Assembly: GCA_028691175.1 (NCBI GenBank)
Contig: JAQUZU010000041.1
Span: 1 to 14,733 of the forward strand
Length of the DNA: 14,733 nt
From: Candidatus Kapaibacterium sp.
GTDB lineage: Bacteria; Bacteroidota; Ignavibacteria; Kapaibacteriales; UBA2268
Direction: 5' to 3'
Below are positions 6,339 to 14,733 of this stretch, in pieces. Both the position numbers and the translations under genes were made by a program. The notes below the pieces were generated by a model. It ran no database searches. It worked only from the letters and a program-made list of their open reading frames with translations, and was not told where the DNA came from. Position 1 is the stretch's first letter. Each line of letters opens with the position of its first letter.

Positions 6339-9300
6339 TTAACGAACAACAGACATTTTGCCGTTGAAGATTTGACCATTAACATTTAATCTGTAAATAT
6401 AAGAACCGGATGCTACGCTTGCGCCGTTGCTGTTTGTAGCGTCCCAAGCGATAGTATGTCTTTGAGCGGTATAAGTACCGTTTGCCAAAGTTTTAACAAC
6501 ATTACCGTACATATCGAGTACTTCCAATTGAACATTAGCAGTTTCGTTCAGAACGAATGCGATTTCAGTTGAAGAAGTAACCGGGTTCGGGTAGTTTGCT
6601 TCGAGAACAACGTCGCCATTGTGGTTATATTCGATTTCGATTTCATTCGAATATACATCACATTCTGAGCCGTCGTTATCAACTTGGCGTAGTCTGTATC
6701 TGTAAGTAGTACCACTTACAACGTCTTTATCGAAGTGGCTGTATTGGTGTTCAACTGTCGAATTACCGATACCTTCAACAAAAGCAATTGAATTATATTC
6801 AGTTACTACTTCGTCATTTACCTGTGCTTTTTCTACATAGAAACCTTTATTATTGAGTTCAGATGCAGTAGCCCAGTAAATTTCAATACCGTTGTTTCTT
6901 GCATGACCGTCAAATGAATAGAATTCAACCGGAAGCGTCGGATCAGGATTGTCTGCAGTTGCAGGCGGGCAAGTTACAGTCGGATTAGCTGTACCAACCG
7001 AACGAGTACCGAAGTAAGGTCTGAACATTGGTAACCAAGTACCGCGAGTCAATGTATAAGTAACTCCGTCTTCAGGGCTAAGACCATAGTGATCAAGGTG
7101 AGCATAACCAGGATTACCTGTTGTGTTCATAAATCTGTTCCAAGCACCTGAACCGATTGTATTTTCATACGCAAACAAGTTATCATTTATAAGAACTGTA
7201 TTGCTAACTGTTCTTAAGTCTTTATCTACGAGCAAGTTAGTACCTGCACCACCGATAGGACCACCTGTGTTGATAGGAGCCGGAATACTTACGCCGATTG
7301 TTCTCATACCCATTCTGTCTGCTCTACCACCAAGGTCAATACCCATAGAGTTACGCTGACCGATTGCAATCCAATATGTACCGGATTGTAATAAAATTGG
7401 GTTATCAAGTAAGTAAGTTACATATTTGTTATATCCGGTTTGACCTGTTACATCGTCTCTGCCGCGAACTCTTTCGATTTGCGAACCTTGTATTTGAGTA
7501 CCAGGATTTGAGCCTTGATTGTTATATACGCTTAAGTAAATGTTATCGGTATTTACGTTCGCATCTGTAAAGAATGCTTGGAAACCATAGATTGTGTCGG
7601 CAGTCAATACATTAAATTTAACTGCGATCTGACCTGAACGGCCTGCACCTTCTGTAGCACCACCGCAACCATTAATTACTTCGTCAAAATATGTAGCCAT
7701 CAAGCATTGACGTGCTGCGACATATTTACCATATCCACCGAAGTTCCAGCCCGGCAAACGAAGACCACGACCGGACATGTTTGCACCAATTGTTCCACTA
7801 ACCTGGTTAGTTGCATTTGCTGAACTTGTAGCTTTTTCGTATGAATATACATCAGAGAATACCATTGTTACATCATGGTAGTTATAGTCGTTTGTTGTAT
7901 CGATATCGATACCGTCAACTGCATTACCTACATAGTGAAGTTGTGAGTGTAATCTGTATAAACCAGGACCGTTTGTACGAGCATTCCAACCCGGCATATC
8001 AACTGTATAAGTAGTACCTGCTCTTAATACAGGAGCACTCTTATAGCGGCAATATACTGTATCACGTCCATCATTCTTTGTAATGAAAGTACGAATTACG
8101 AATGGTTTAGCATCGAGTGAAGAGTTATTGGACACAATAACGCTTACCGGAACGTTAGTAGCCTGTGATGCAGGAATTGCAGTATAAGGCCATTTGATTT
8201 TAACTGATGAAATTTCAACATCTGCTTCTTCTTGTTGAGAAATAACTGCTACGTTATCAACGATGAACGGATCGCGATCATCAGTAATTACGTTTTGGAA
8301 GTTACTTGCAAGAGCTGCATTAAAGTGGTTATATGCTACAACGTGTAATCTGAAACGGAAGTTTCTTGCACCATTGTTGCTTGCATTCAAGATGTATGAA
8401 GGAATCGGAATGAATATTTTTTTGTAATCGAAATCGAAACCATCATCATATCTATCAAAGCGGATACCTTGAGTTACTGTAAGAGCAGAGTCGGTAATAC
8501 CTTCCAAGAAACCTAAGCAATGTCCACCACCACCATAAAGTGTATAAGCAGAAACACCAGCGATTTGTCCCGGAGCAGTTTGTTTATCGTGTTTTCTCCA
8601 ATTATCTTCTTCGATATTTGTAATTTGCTGAATTCCGTCCGGACTTGGATATGCGAATTCGACTCTAAGTTCATCGTACCATTTAGAAGCAGCAACAACT
8701 GTATCCGCGCCACCTGCTAACGGATTGAATACACCTTCAGTAGCCAAGATAACCGAACGCGGTTCAGGACCTAATAATTGTGCATCGCAGAAACCTCTGT
8801 CGCGGTTTGTAGATTCGCTTTGAATTGATCTCTGAACAGACAAAGTCAGTACAGGATTTACTTTACCGGACAAGTTAATCGGGAATGAACGTAATTGGTC
8901 GCCTTCAGGAGTAAGCGGATTTTGATCTGCATCCCAATCGCCACCTTCTTCTGTCATTCTGTCTAACAATAGAGCCGGTGAATTCAAATATACGCCTTTT
9001 TCTTTAACATCCTGATATTGTCCTCTCGGAGCCAACGGATATAATGAGTAGTTATCTCCATCAATTGCTTCTGCACCCAAGTTAACCCATTTTAGTACAC
9101 TTGGTACCGGATTTCCGTTTATAGCGTGGAATTCTGTTACGTCATCTTTGAAAGTAGTCAAACGAGTCATAACCCAAAGTCTTACTTCGCTTGTGTTATC
9201 GAAAGGCCACTTTTCCCCACTGTGTAATTTAGAAACCGGGTCAATTGTATCAGCAAAAATAGTGATTGTTAATCTGCCGTGATGCTTTGATTCAATTTCA

Positions 9301-11102
9301 CTTGGTTCAAAAGGTCTGAAAGTAATTTGTGCAAAACCATACGGCGGAATACCGTTCATATCTTCTGTATAAGTAAGTTCTTCGGCGTTGAACGGATCAT
9401 AATATCTTACTTTTTCGGTTGCATTCGGAATTTGGAGGCTCAATGTTGAGTCATTTACAGGAACGATTGCAGTAAATACTGTTTCGTCGCTTGCATCGTT
9501 TTTAATTCTCATACGAACCTGGAAGTTCAAATCCTGTGGTACATAGTTTACACCGGTTGTACCCTGAATTTCGTTTGTAAGATTTTGTACTGTAACAACA
9601 GCCTGAACTGCACCGATTTTTTCTTCGCCGGCGAGCAATTCATAATCCTTAACCTGGTCGGAAGGAATTTCTACGTTAAAGTCATTGTTTGCATTTGCAT
9701 CTTGAGTTCTAACCATGTATTTTACATCATATACTCTCAAGTTGTTTTTGTGCTGTTTGAATTTAACTGCAACCGGACCGTTAGAATAAATTGCTGCACG
9801 TCTCGGATCTGCTGCATTATTAAAGTGTGTATATTGTTCATATTCGTTAGCCCACGGATAAGTACCGTTGGTACCGTCAAAATTTACGTGGCGGGCGAAG
9901 CCTCTAACGCCTGCGCATGTCATTGCCTGCATTGCCTGGCTACCTGTTAAGTTAGCTTTACTTGCAGCGATAACACCGCCTCTCATTCTTTCATATTGGA
10001 ATGTAATTGAACTATCGATACGGTCAAGTACGACTTGGCAGCTTGCATCTACATAGTTTGCATCTTGAGTTAATACAGCATTAATCGGAGCAGCATAAGT
10101 TGTCTGCATCGGTGTTAGTGCTCTTGTACCGCCTTCAGGTTGTACGTTAATATAATAGATAATAAGTTTATCTGCTGCGTTGGAACGTTTGAACCAAACC
10201 TGAGAAAAATCTTCCGGTTCAGCATTATAAGGATTATATTGACGGAAAGCCAATGGTCCCCAGAAAGGTGCGATTAAGGCAGCCTTGTTTGCAGGCTGAT
10301 AACCTGCCATACCTGCTGCACCCGGACCGTTTGCACGAATACCGCCGGTCTGATTCATTGTAGCAGTTTCACCACCTAATACAGCGTATTGATAACCGAA
10401 GTTATCAGGTAATCTTGTTTCTTCTGTTCCTAAGTCTGTTCTACCTCTGCCGGCTGCGAACCAGTCCATAGACATTGGGTCATAAGCAGTTTCAGAACCC
10501 GCAGGAATCTGAACATTGCCATCAGCATCATAGAAATATCTTCTGTTTGTAAGCGCGATTACACCATTAGTAGATACATAGAATGAATCGTAACGGATAC
10601 CGTTAAAGAAGAAACCACGGTTTATACCCAGTGGAATAGGACCTGCAATTGCATTGTTGGTCGAATCTGTTGAGTATTCAAGACCGTGTTTAAAATAGCT
10701 TGCTCCGCTTGTAGGAACAGCCGGGTTTCTGAAAAAGCGCATACCTTCGCTCGGATTAAGAGCCCAATATGTGGAATCTTGCTGGCGAGGGCCGGAAAGA
10801 ATTCTCCGCCATAGTAACGGTTCTTCATCTAAATCTACTATCTCAATATTTGGTCTCCAATAGTCCGGAACCGAATTCTCGCGACTATCTACAAAATAGT
10901 AGCCTGTCGAAATTGCGGGACTGTTGATCGGATTTGCCTGATCTGCATTAAACGGCGCGGGATACGTCGTTTGATTTGTAGGGTCAGAAACCTGATCGCT
11001 CAGTTCGCTCTTTCGCTGTAGTTCATCGTTTTTTGTATCGGCAGTCGCTTGCGAGAAGCTTGCGAGACACAGAAAACCGAAGAGCAGTAATAATTTCTTC
11101 AT
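6339..11102 (-). CDS. Giant secreted surface protein with T9SS C-terminal sorting domain
   Basis: This is 1587 residues from the chosen start. ATG at 11102 (not the in-frame ATG at 11129) is preferred because GAGG sits 7 bases before it and it opens with a classical signal peptide, MKKLLLLFGFLCLASFSQATA (1-21). Residues about 157-376 resemble a nidogen-like (NIDO) domain: GFFFNGIRYDSFYVSTNGVI, ALIAPFWGPL and CQVVLDRIDSSITFQYERM. About 958-1055 looks like a CARDB-type beta-sandwich (VPVSVIVSNNSSLDA). About 1170-1257 has the 'SVYNNQGSNPGTQI ... SGTYWIAIG' pattern seen in adhesin-like proteins. About 1388-1490 is the fibronectin-like module (LPVEFYSF, ATASELNNKGFYVEK, YRYRLRQVDNDG) common before sorting domains. 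The last 88 residues (NYPNPV, VLDMYGNVVKTL, GSYIYRL, GKMSVVR) form a T9SS type A sorting domain. It should cross the outer membrane by T9SS and be surface-attached or released. No catalytic motif was recognised. A hairpin terminator follows. Confidence 0.88.
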   Translation of the reverse strand: MKKLLLLFGFLCLASFSQATADTKNDELQRKSELSDQVSDPTNQTTYPAPFNADQANPINSPAISTGYYFVDSRENSVPDYWRPNIEIVDLDEEPLLWRRILSGPRQQDSTYWALNPSEGMRFFRNPAVPTSGASYFKHGLEYSTDSTNNAIAGPIPLGINRGFFFNGIRYDSFYVSTNGVIALTNRRYFYDADGNVQIPAGSETAYDPMSMDWFAAGRGRTDLGTEETRLPDNFGYQYAVLGGETATMNQTGGIRANGPGAAGMAGYQPANKAALIAPFWGPLAFRQYNPYNAEPEDFSQVWFKRSNAADKLIIYYINVQPEGGTRALTPMQTTYAAPINAVLTQDANYVDASCQVVLDRIDSSITFQYERMRGGVIAASKANLTGSQAMQAMTCAGVRGFARHVNFDGTNGTYPWANEYEQYTHFNNAADPRRAAIYSNGPVAVKFKQHKNNLRVYDVKYMVRTQDANANNDFNVEIPSDQVKDYELLAGEEKIGAVQAVVTVQNLTNEIQGTTGVNYVPQDLNFQVRMRIKNDASDETVFTAIVPVNDSTLSLQIPNATEKVRYYDPFNAEELTYTEDMNGIPPYGFAQITFRPFEPSEIESKHHGRLTITIFADTIDPVSKLHSGEKWPFDNTSEVRLWVMTRLTTFKDDVTEFHAINGNPVPSVLKWVNLGAEAIDGDNYSLYPLAPRGQYQDVKEKGVYLNSPALLLDRMTEEGGDWDADQNPLTPEGDQLRSFPINLSGKVNPVLTLSVQRSIQSESTNRDRGFCDAQLLGPEPRSVILATEGVFNPLAGGADTVVAASKWYDELRVEFAYPSPDGIQQITNIEEDNWRKHDKQTAPGQIAGVSAYTLYGGGGHCLGFLEGITDSALTVTQGIRFDRYDDGFDFDYKKIFIPIPSYILNASNNGARNFRFRLHVVAYNHFNAALASNFQNVITDDRDPFIVDNVAVISQQEEADVEISSVKIKWPYTAIPASQATNVPVSVIVSNNSSLDAKPFVIRTFITKNDGRDTVYCRYKSAPVLRAGTTYTVDMPGWNARTNGPGLYRLHSQLHYVGNAVDGIDIDTTNDYNYHDVTMVFSDVYSYEKATSSANATNQVSGTIGANMSGRGLRLPGWNFGGYGKYVAARQCLMATYFDEVINGCGGATEGAGRSGQIAVKFNVLTADTIYGFQAFFTDANVNTDNIYLSVYNNQGSNPGTQIQGSQIERVRGRDDVTGQTGYNKYVTYLLDNPILLQSGTYWIAIGQRNSMGIDLGGRADRMGMRTIGVSIPAPINTGGPIGGAGTNLLVDKDLRTVSNTVLINDNLFAYENTIGSGAWNRFMNTTGNPGYAHLDHYGLSPEDGVTYTLTRGTWLPMFRPYFGTRSVGTANPTVTCPPATADNPDPTLPVEFYSFDGHARNNGIEIYWATASELNNKGFYVEKAQVNDEVVTEYNSIAFVEGIGNSTVEHQYSHFDKDVVSGTTYRYRLRQVDNDGSECDVYSNEIEIEYNHNGDVVLEANYPNPVTSSTEIAFVLNETANVQLEVLDMYGNVVKTLANGTYTAQRHTIAWDATNSNGASVASGSYIYRLNVNGQIFNGKMSVVR

Positions 11103-11546
11103 CGAAATCCTCAGTATAGAGTATAACATTATTAAATTAGTTTATATAAAAAAGTTTTTTTAATTTCAATATTTGCTCAAATTATGCGAACAAATAAATA
11201 AGGTATCATTTTTGGTATTATATTACTATTTATCCTATATTTTATAACAGTTCTACTAGCTTACCTTAAAAAACGCTACTTTACAATATTTAAAAATATG
11301 GATTTTTTTTGAAAGTTCCAAAACATATTTTCAAAAGAAAACAAATTCTCTGAAATTTTTTTCACCCTAAATTCCAATATTTTCGTAATTGCTTGTATTA
11401 TAGCAGCTTACAAAATCAATATTTTTTGTAACTTTTTTTTCTATGTAATTGTTTTTTTTAAAAGAAATCGTCAAAAAACTTATTTACACTCTCAAAAATA
11501 ACACTTTTTTCCAAATATTCCATTATATAACCAAATATTTTGCCAA
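11103..11546. other. AT-rich intergenic region upstream of the surface-protein gene
   Basis: These 444 bases between the hydrolase stop (11547) and the surface-protein start contain no gene. The segment near 11102 holds the promoter listed separately. The rest is dominated by A- and T-runs. I see no GC-rich hairpin that would terminate the upstream hydrolase message. CCAAATATT occurs twice (11511-11519, 11531-11539), a spacing of 20 bases that may be chance. Confidence 0.6.
11141..11169 (-). promoter_or_regulatory. Sigma70-type promoter of the surface-protein gene
   Basis: On the minus strand TTGAAA (11164-11169) is a 5-of-6 match to the -35 box. An exact 17-base spacer separates it from TATAAA (11141-11146), a 5-of-6 match to the -10 box. 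Transcription would start near 11134, giving a leader of about 30 bases before the ATG at 11102. Position, spacing and orientation all fit. The only caution is the AT-rich background. Confidence 0.5.
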
Positions 11547-12179
11547 CTATTTATAAGTTCGCAAATACATATTGTTCCGCTTTTCATAGCCGATTTCGGT
11601 TTCGGGCCCGTGTCCGGGATAAATCTTGAAATCGTCCGGCAATTTATACAGTTTATTTAACACCGAATCCTGTATCGCGGCATAGTCGCCATCATCGAAA
11701 TCCGTACGTCCGATGCTCTCGCGAAAAAGTGTATCGCCGGAGAAAACTGCACGTGCGCTTTCGCATTCAAAAGCAACGCTGCCGGCACTGTGTCCGGGCG
11801 TTTTCAGTACCTTAACTTCAATCGGGCCGAATTTCAGCATTTCGTTCGGCTTTAAATAGTGATCTACTTGGCAACTTTCGATTACAAACGGAAGTTCCCA
11901 GATAGTATTTTCGTTCGGATTTTTCAATCTATCGTCATCATCCCTATCCATATATATATTCAGGTTCATCTCGCGCTGAAATTTTCGTGCATCAGTCGAG
12001 TGATCCCAATGTCCGTGCGTCAAAAGCACGGCTCGGAGATTAACGATATTTTGAGCAACTGCTTGCGAAATCGCCGTAAAACTGCCCGGCGCGGCATCTA
12101 TCAAAATTGCGTCCTCGCCATCAATCAACAAGTAGCACATTGTATCTAATGGTCCACAATCAAATTTCATTATATCCAT
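11547..12179 (-). CDS. Metallo-beta-lactamase-fold hydrolase, glyoxalase II-like
   Basis: This is 210 residues from ATG at 12179. That start is preferred over 12221 because AAGG lies 6 bases before it and family members begin close to this point; ATG at 12170 is also possible. The dinuclear metal site is complete: THGHWDH (H55, H57, D59, H60), H130 in TPGHSAGS, bridging D149 in FSGDTLF and H190 in YPGHGPET. These motifs and the short length match the small glyoxalase II-like group (hydroxyacylglutathione or other thioester hydrolases). The long C-terminal substrate domain of classical glyoxalase II is absent, so the true substrate may be another thioester. No signal peptide is present, so it is cytoplasmic. 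It is transcribed alone and divergently from the aspartate kinase, with an inverted repeat between them. Confidence 0.88.
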   Translation of the reverse strand: MDIMKFDCGPLDTMCYLLIDGEDAILIDAAPGSFTAISQAVAQNIVNLRAVLLTHGHWDHSTDARKFQREMNLNIYMDRDDDDRLKNPNENTIWELPFVIESCQVDHYLKPNEMLKFGPIEVKVLKTPGHSAGSVAFECESARAVFSGDTLFRESIGRTDFDDGDYAAIQDSVLNKLYKLPDDFKIYPGHGPETEIGYEKRNNMYLRTYK

Positions 12180-12223
12180 AACAGCCTTAAATATATTTTG
12201 ATTTTTTTTGTATAATCGCAAAA

Positions 12224-12252
12224 ACGTATCAATAGAAAAAATATTGATACGT
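12224..12252. promoter_or_regulatory. 11-bp perfect inverted repeat in divergent promoter region
   Basis: ACGTATCAATA (12224-12234) and TATTGATACGT (12242-12252) are perfect complements separated by GAAAAAA. The repeat lies 44 bases before the hydrolase ATG (minus) and 53 bases before the aspartate kinase ATG (plus). No gene ends here, so a terminator role is unlikely. It could be an operator serving both promoters or a hairpin in one of the leaders. TATAAT at 12211-12216 (plus) is nearby but has no good -35. Confidence 0.55.
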
Positions 12253-12305
12253 CTATAAAATCATAGTGGTTTTGTATAGTTTTAAATTTATTCGGTTAAT
12301 AGGCT

Positions 12306-13670
12306 ATGAAAGTATTAAAATTCGGCGGCACATCTGTTGAATTTGCCAAAAATATGCGGCAAGTAAGAGAAATTTTATCCATATATAAAGGAGAGAAAAT
12401 TCTTGTAGTTTTTTCTGCATGCAGGGGCATAACCGATCTGTTGATCAAACTAACCGACTACGCAAAGAATCGCGATCTCAACGATATTACAGAAGTTCTC
12501 CATACAATTTACTCGCATCACGACCAAATTGTCGACGAACTTGACTTCAAAAACGAATTTGCACGCGAAGAGACGCAGAAAGAAGTTTCTATAATAAAAG
12601 GACAGTTGCGCGACATTGCACACGGAATCACTCTGCTCGGCGAACTTACCGAGCGTTCGAGAGCAAAAATTTTGTCTTTCGGTGAAATTCTCTCGACCAC
12701 CATTTTCGCGCACTACCTCGCTTCGCATTTCTCACGTTCTGCGTTTTTCGACGCACGCGACGTAATGACTTTGCAGTACGATAACGAACGCTCAAGTGTT
12801 GATTTTACCTCTACTTTTGCCAAATGCAGTGCTATTCTTTCCCCGCATTTCAAGGAAAACGACATAATTGTTACGCAAGGATTTATCGGTTCGGACAATA
12901 CCGGCAATTCTGCAGTACTTTCGCGCGGTGGCTCGGATTATTCCGCGGCAGTATTTGCCGCCGCACTCAGCGCAAGCGAAATTCAAATCTGGACAGACGT
13001 CCCGGGAATATGCACTTCCGATCCGCAGTATTTCCCGAATGCGCATACCATTCCGCAGATGACGTTTGCTGAAGTACGCAAACTCTCGTTCTATGGTGCA
13101 AAAGTTCTACATCCGGATACTGTCAGCCCGGCAATCGACTATAATATTCCGGTTCGCGTGCTGGACACTTTAAAACCGAACGACTCCGGGACATTGCTTC
13201 TTAACAATCCGCCAATTTCGACTCCGTACATCTCTGCAATTGCGATGAATCCGTATCTGTATATCTCTGAAACTAAAATTTCCGAATACGGGTTTGCCTC
13301 CGATCTGCGCCTAATACTAAACGGCGGAACGCTCTACGATTTAAACGTCTCCTGCGATCAAATGCGGGTAATCTACGCTCATCCTTCGTTATCGGAGCGT
13401 GCAAACCGGGCATATAACCATCACTATCCGGAGAAAAACATCGTCGGATATATTTTAGTCGGATATAATTTGATACCGACTCCGCTCAATATTGAATTAT
13501 ATAATGAAATTATGCGTATTGTATTGGAATATTCGCACGATTTATTGATGATTCCGTCAATTGATTCAATCGCTGTATACTGTTATCCGGAAAACCCGGG
13601 ACAACTTTATCATGCTCTGCACGACTATATTATAAAAAAATTCGGAACAAATGAGAGCATAATAAACTAA
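12306..13670 (+). CDS. lysC: Aspartate kinase (monofunctional)
   Basis: This 454-residue cytoplasmic enzyme phosphorylates L-aspartate, the first step toward lysine/diaminopimelate, threonine and methionine. The kinase domain carries KFGGTSV (5-11), SFGE (124-127), LSRGGSDYSAAVFAAAL (205-221), WTDVPGICTSDP (229-240), MTFAEV (252-257) and GAKVLHP (264-270). The C-terminal 150 residues correspond to two ACT domains that normally bind feedback inhibitors. The second ends in YHALHDYI as in known enzymes, but the first (about 308-360) is only loosely family-like, so inhibitor binding is uncertain. No homoserine dehydrogenase domain is fused. The start opens directly with the canonical MKVLKFGGTSV. 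I see no lysine riboswitch-like structure in the 126-base upstream region. It is followed on the same strand by ybeY after 78 bases. Confidence 0.95.
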   Translation: MKVLKFGGTSVEFAKNMRQVREILSIYKGEKILVVFSACRGITDLLIKLTDYAKNRDLNDITEVLHTIYSHHDQIVDELDFKNEFAREETQKEVSIIKGQLRDIAHGITLLGELTERSRAKILSFGEILSTTIFAHYLASHFSRSAFFDARDVMTLQYDNERSSVDFTSTFAKCSAILSPHFKENDIIVTQGFIGSDNTGNSAVLSRGGSDYSAAVFAAALSASEIQIWTDVPGICTSDPQYFPNAHTIPQMTFAEVRKLSFYGAKVLHPDTVSPAIDYNIPVRVLDTLKPNDSGTLLLNNPPISTPYISAIAMNPYLYISETKISEYGFASDLRLILNGGTLYDLNVSCDQMRVIYAHPSLSERANRAYNHHYPEKNIVGYILVGYNLIPTPLNIELYNEIMRIVLEYSHDLLMIPSIDSIAVYCYPENPGQLYHALHDYIIKKFGTNESIIN

Positions 13671-13748
13671 AATTTTATTTATTCGTCTTTGAGTGTAATT
13701 ATTTTTCAAACATAAGCGGCTCGGAATTTTTCCTCCGCATATTCAGGC

Positions 13749-14174
13749 ATGATAAGAATTACAAACGATAGCGAAATACCACGTTTGCCGATAAAAAAGG
13801 CAAAAGAAACAATCGAAAACGTATTTGCCGGCGAAAACAAACCCGATTATATTGTCGATGTTATTTATGTCGATTCGGAATACATGACCGAATTGAATAA
13901 CAAATATCTCGGGCACGAAGGCGATACGGATGTGATTACTTTCCCGCTAAGCGATGAGGGCGAAAATACAATCGAAGGCGAGATTTATATCTGCCCGAAA
14001 GTCGCAAAAGAGCAGGCGGCGGAATATAATGTTACGACAAATAACGAACTCATAAGACTTGCGGCACACGGCGCGCTTCACCTCTGCGGTTACGACGACG
14101 ATACGGACGAAAAGCGCCTGATTATGCACAATCTCGAAACAAAATATATGGCTGACAAATTCTCGGAGGAATAA
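13749..14174 (+). CDS. ybeY: Endoribonuclease YbeY (rRNA maturation factor)
   Basis: This is 141 residues, slightly short of the usual 150-155. YbeY is a metal-dependent RNase acting in 16S rRNA 3'-end processing and 70S ribosome quality control. Family motifs present are LNNKYLGHEGDTDVITFPL (49-67), GEIYIC (77-82) and HGALHLCGYD (107-116). In the E. coli enzyme the metal is held by three histidines in H-x3-H-x5-H. Here the first two are H107 and H111, but the third position is D117 (GYDDD instead of GYDH). It may still bind metal. The stop codon is followed immediately by the smg ATG, so the two are translationally linked. No clear SD is seen (an AGG lies too close to the ATG). Confidence 0.95.
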   Translation: MIRITNDSEIPRLPIKKAKETIENVFAGENKPDYIVDVIYVDSEYMTELNNKYLGHEGDTDVITFPLSDEGENTIEGEIYICPKVAKEQAAEYNVTTNNELIRLAAHGALHLCGYDDDTDEKRLIMHNLETKYMADKFSEE

Positions 14175-14636
14175 ATGTACGACAAATTGCTGGACATAAT
14201 CGCTTTCGTGATGACTGAAATCACCGTTAATAACAAATCTATTAAAGCGATAAACTACCAAAATCTCGAGGCTGCCGGATTTTCAAAGTCGGAAATCTCC
14301 GCCGCACTGAGTTGGCTGAACGACTTTCAGACATGCAAGCCGGACTATAATTTCGTGCATGTAAAAAAAGACGATTTATATGTGCGTATCCTCGACCGCA
14401 CCGAACGCGAAATATTTACGCCCGACGCATGGACAGAACTAAACAATTATCTGAACCTCGGCGTAATCAACTACGAACAGTTCGAGTTTCTGATCGAACG
14501 CTTTACAGAAATGAATGTCCGAAACATGGACAAGTCAAACATTAAATCAGTCGTTGCCGCTGTAGTTTATACGCAGTCGATGACCTCAAAAAATGGCGGG
14601 AACGTTATCCTTCACGGTGGCGAAGCAATAAACTAA
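14175..14636 (+). CDS. smg: Smg/DUF494 family protein
   Basis: This is 153 residues, close to the length of E. coli Smg (about 157). It opens with MYDKLLDIIAFVM, has an AGFSKSEISAALSWLNDF segment (34-51) matching the 'aGF....I..AL.WL' core, and then VRILDRTEREIFTPDAW (70-86) and a helical C-terminus. The molecular function of the family is not known. It is predicted to be a soluble, mostly helical cytoplasmic protein. In many bacteria smg sits near topA or dprA, while here it follows ybeY with zero spacing. The SD GGAGG (14165-14169) is well placed, just inside the end of ybeY. Residues 52-69 appear as a short linker. Confidence 0.85.
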   Translation: MYDKLLDIIAFVMTEITVNNKSIKAINYQNLEAAGFSKSEISAALSWLNDFQTCKPDYNFVHVKKDDLYVRILDRTEREIFTPDAWTELNNYLNLGVINYEQFEFLIERFTEMNVRNMDKSNIKSVVAAVVYTQSMTSKNGGNVILHGGEAIN

Positions 14637-14733
14637 AAATTCGGCTTACGCAAAAATTTATACACTGTTCTTTAAGTCTTCGAAAAATAATCAGAATTAG
14701 TTTGCAATATAACACTTTCAAAAAAAGCGACCC

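Noticed and set aside
8513..8720. Open frames inside the surface-protein gene in other frames and on the other strand
   Set aside because: They are shadows of a long, domain-supported coding frame and show no motif or ribosome site of their own.
11103..11129. Upstream ATG at 11129 for the surface protein
   Set aside because: ATG at 11102 has a well-placed GAGG and starts a normal signal peptide. The upstream start would add residues ahead of the Lys-Lys signal peptide start.
11511..11539. Direct repeat CCAAATATT, two copies 20 bases apart
   Set aside because: It is short, AT-rich and only two copies, in a region full of similar A/T words. No array or iteron pattern continues.
13716..13737. 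Possible hairpin between lysC and ybeY (GCGG ... CCGC)
   Set aside because: The stem is four contiguous pairs with asymmetric extension, and the T-run lies in the loop rather than after the stem, so it does not look like a terminator.
14637..14733. Right-hand end as the start of another gene
   Set aside because: No start codon with an open frame, no RNA-like structure and no terminator stand out in these 97 bases.

Overview
The window is a moderately AT-rich bacterial chromosome segment. The best clue to its origin is the very large secreted protein on the minus strand. It ends in a type IX secretion (T9SS) style C-terminal sorting domain preceded by the fibronectin-like module that usually accompanies it in the Bacteroidota/Chlorobiota (FCB) group. 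I therefore infer an FCB-group organism (Bacteroidota, Ignavibacteria, Kapabacteria or similar). A Shine-Dalgarno (SD)-like element can be seen before several genes. One good sigma70-type promoter is visible, while no convincing Bacteroides-type promoter is.

Layout. The left edge (1-797, minus) is the N-terminal part of a secreted M28-type aminopeptidase, cut by the window. A 500-base intergenic region follows. It is not empty: on the plus strand it holds an extended -10 promoter candidate, a tiny 15-codon ORF with an SD, and an intrinsic terminator, all before the next gene. Then comes a two-gene plus-strand unit: a ZnuA-like zinc-binding lipoprotein overlapping by one base (TAATG) with an EamA/DMT transporter. 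This unit runs tail-to-tail into a long minus-strand block spanning 11102 down to 3059. In transcription order the block holds the giant T9SS-type surface protein, a HINT nucleotide hydrolase, serine hydroxymethyltransferase (glyA), a receiver-only response regulator and a glycosyltransferase. The last two overlap by 8 bases. Two long perfect hairpins (14-bp and 13-bp stems, both with 7-base loops) lie between the surface protein and hinT and between glyA and the response regulator.

A second AT-rich intergenic region (11103-11546) carries the probable promoter of the surface protein. To its right is a glyoxalase II-like metallo-beta-lactamase-fold hydrolase on the minus strand. It is divergent from a plus-strand series of aspartate kinase, ybeY and smg/DUF494. 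An 11-bp inverted repeat sits in the divergent promoter region.

Most genes are housekeeping or ordinary envelope functions: amino-acid and one-carbon metabolism (lysC, glyA), rRNA maturation (ybeY), metal uptake, and surface protein export. I found no CRISPR array, tRNA, rRNA, transposase or phage gene, and no convincing new multi-gene defence or biosynthetic system. The most interesting unexplained structures are the leader-RNA-like element before znuA, the intercistronic hairpin pattern, and the receiver-glycosyltransferase pair.
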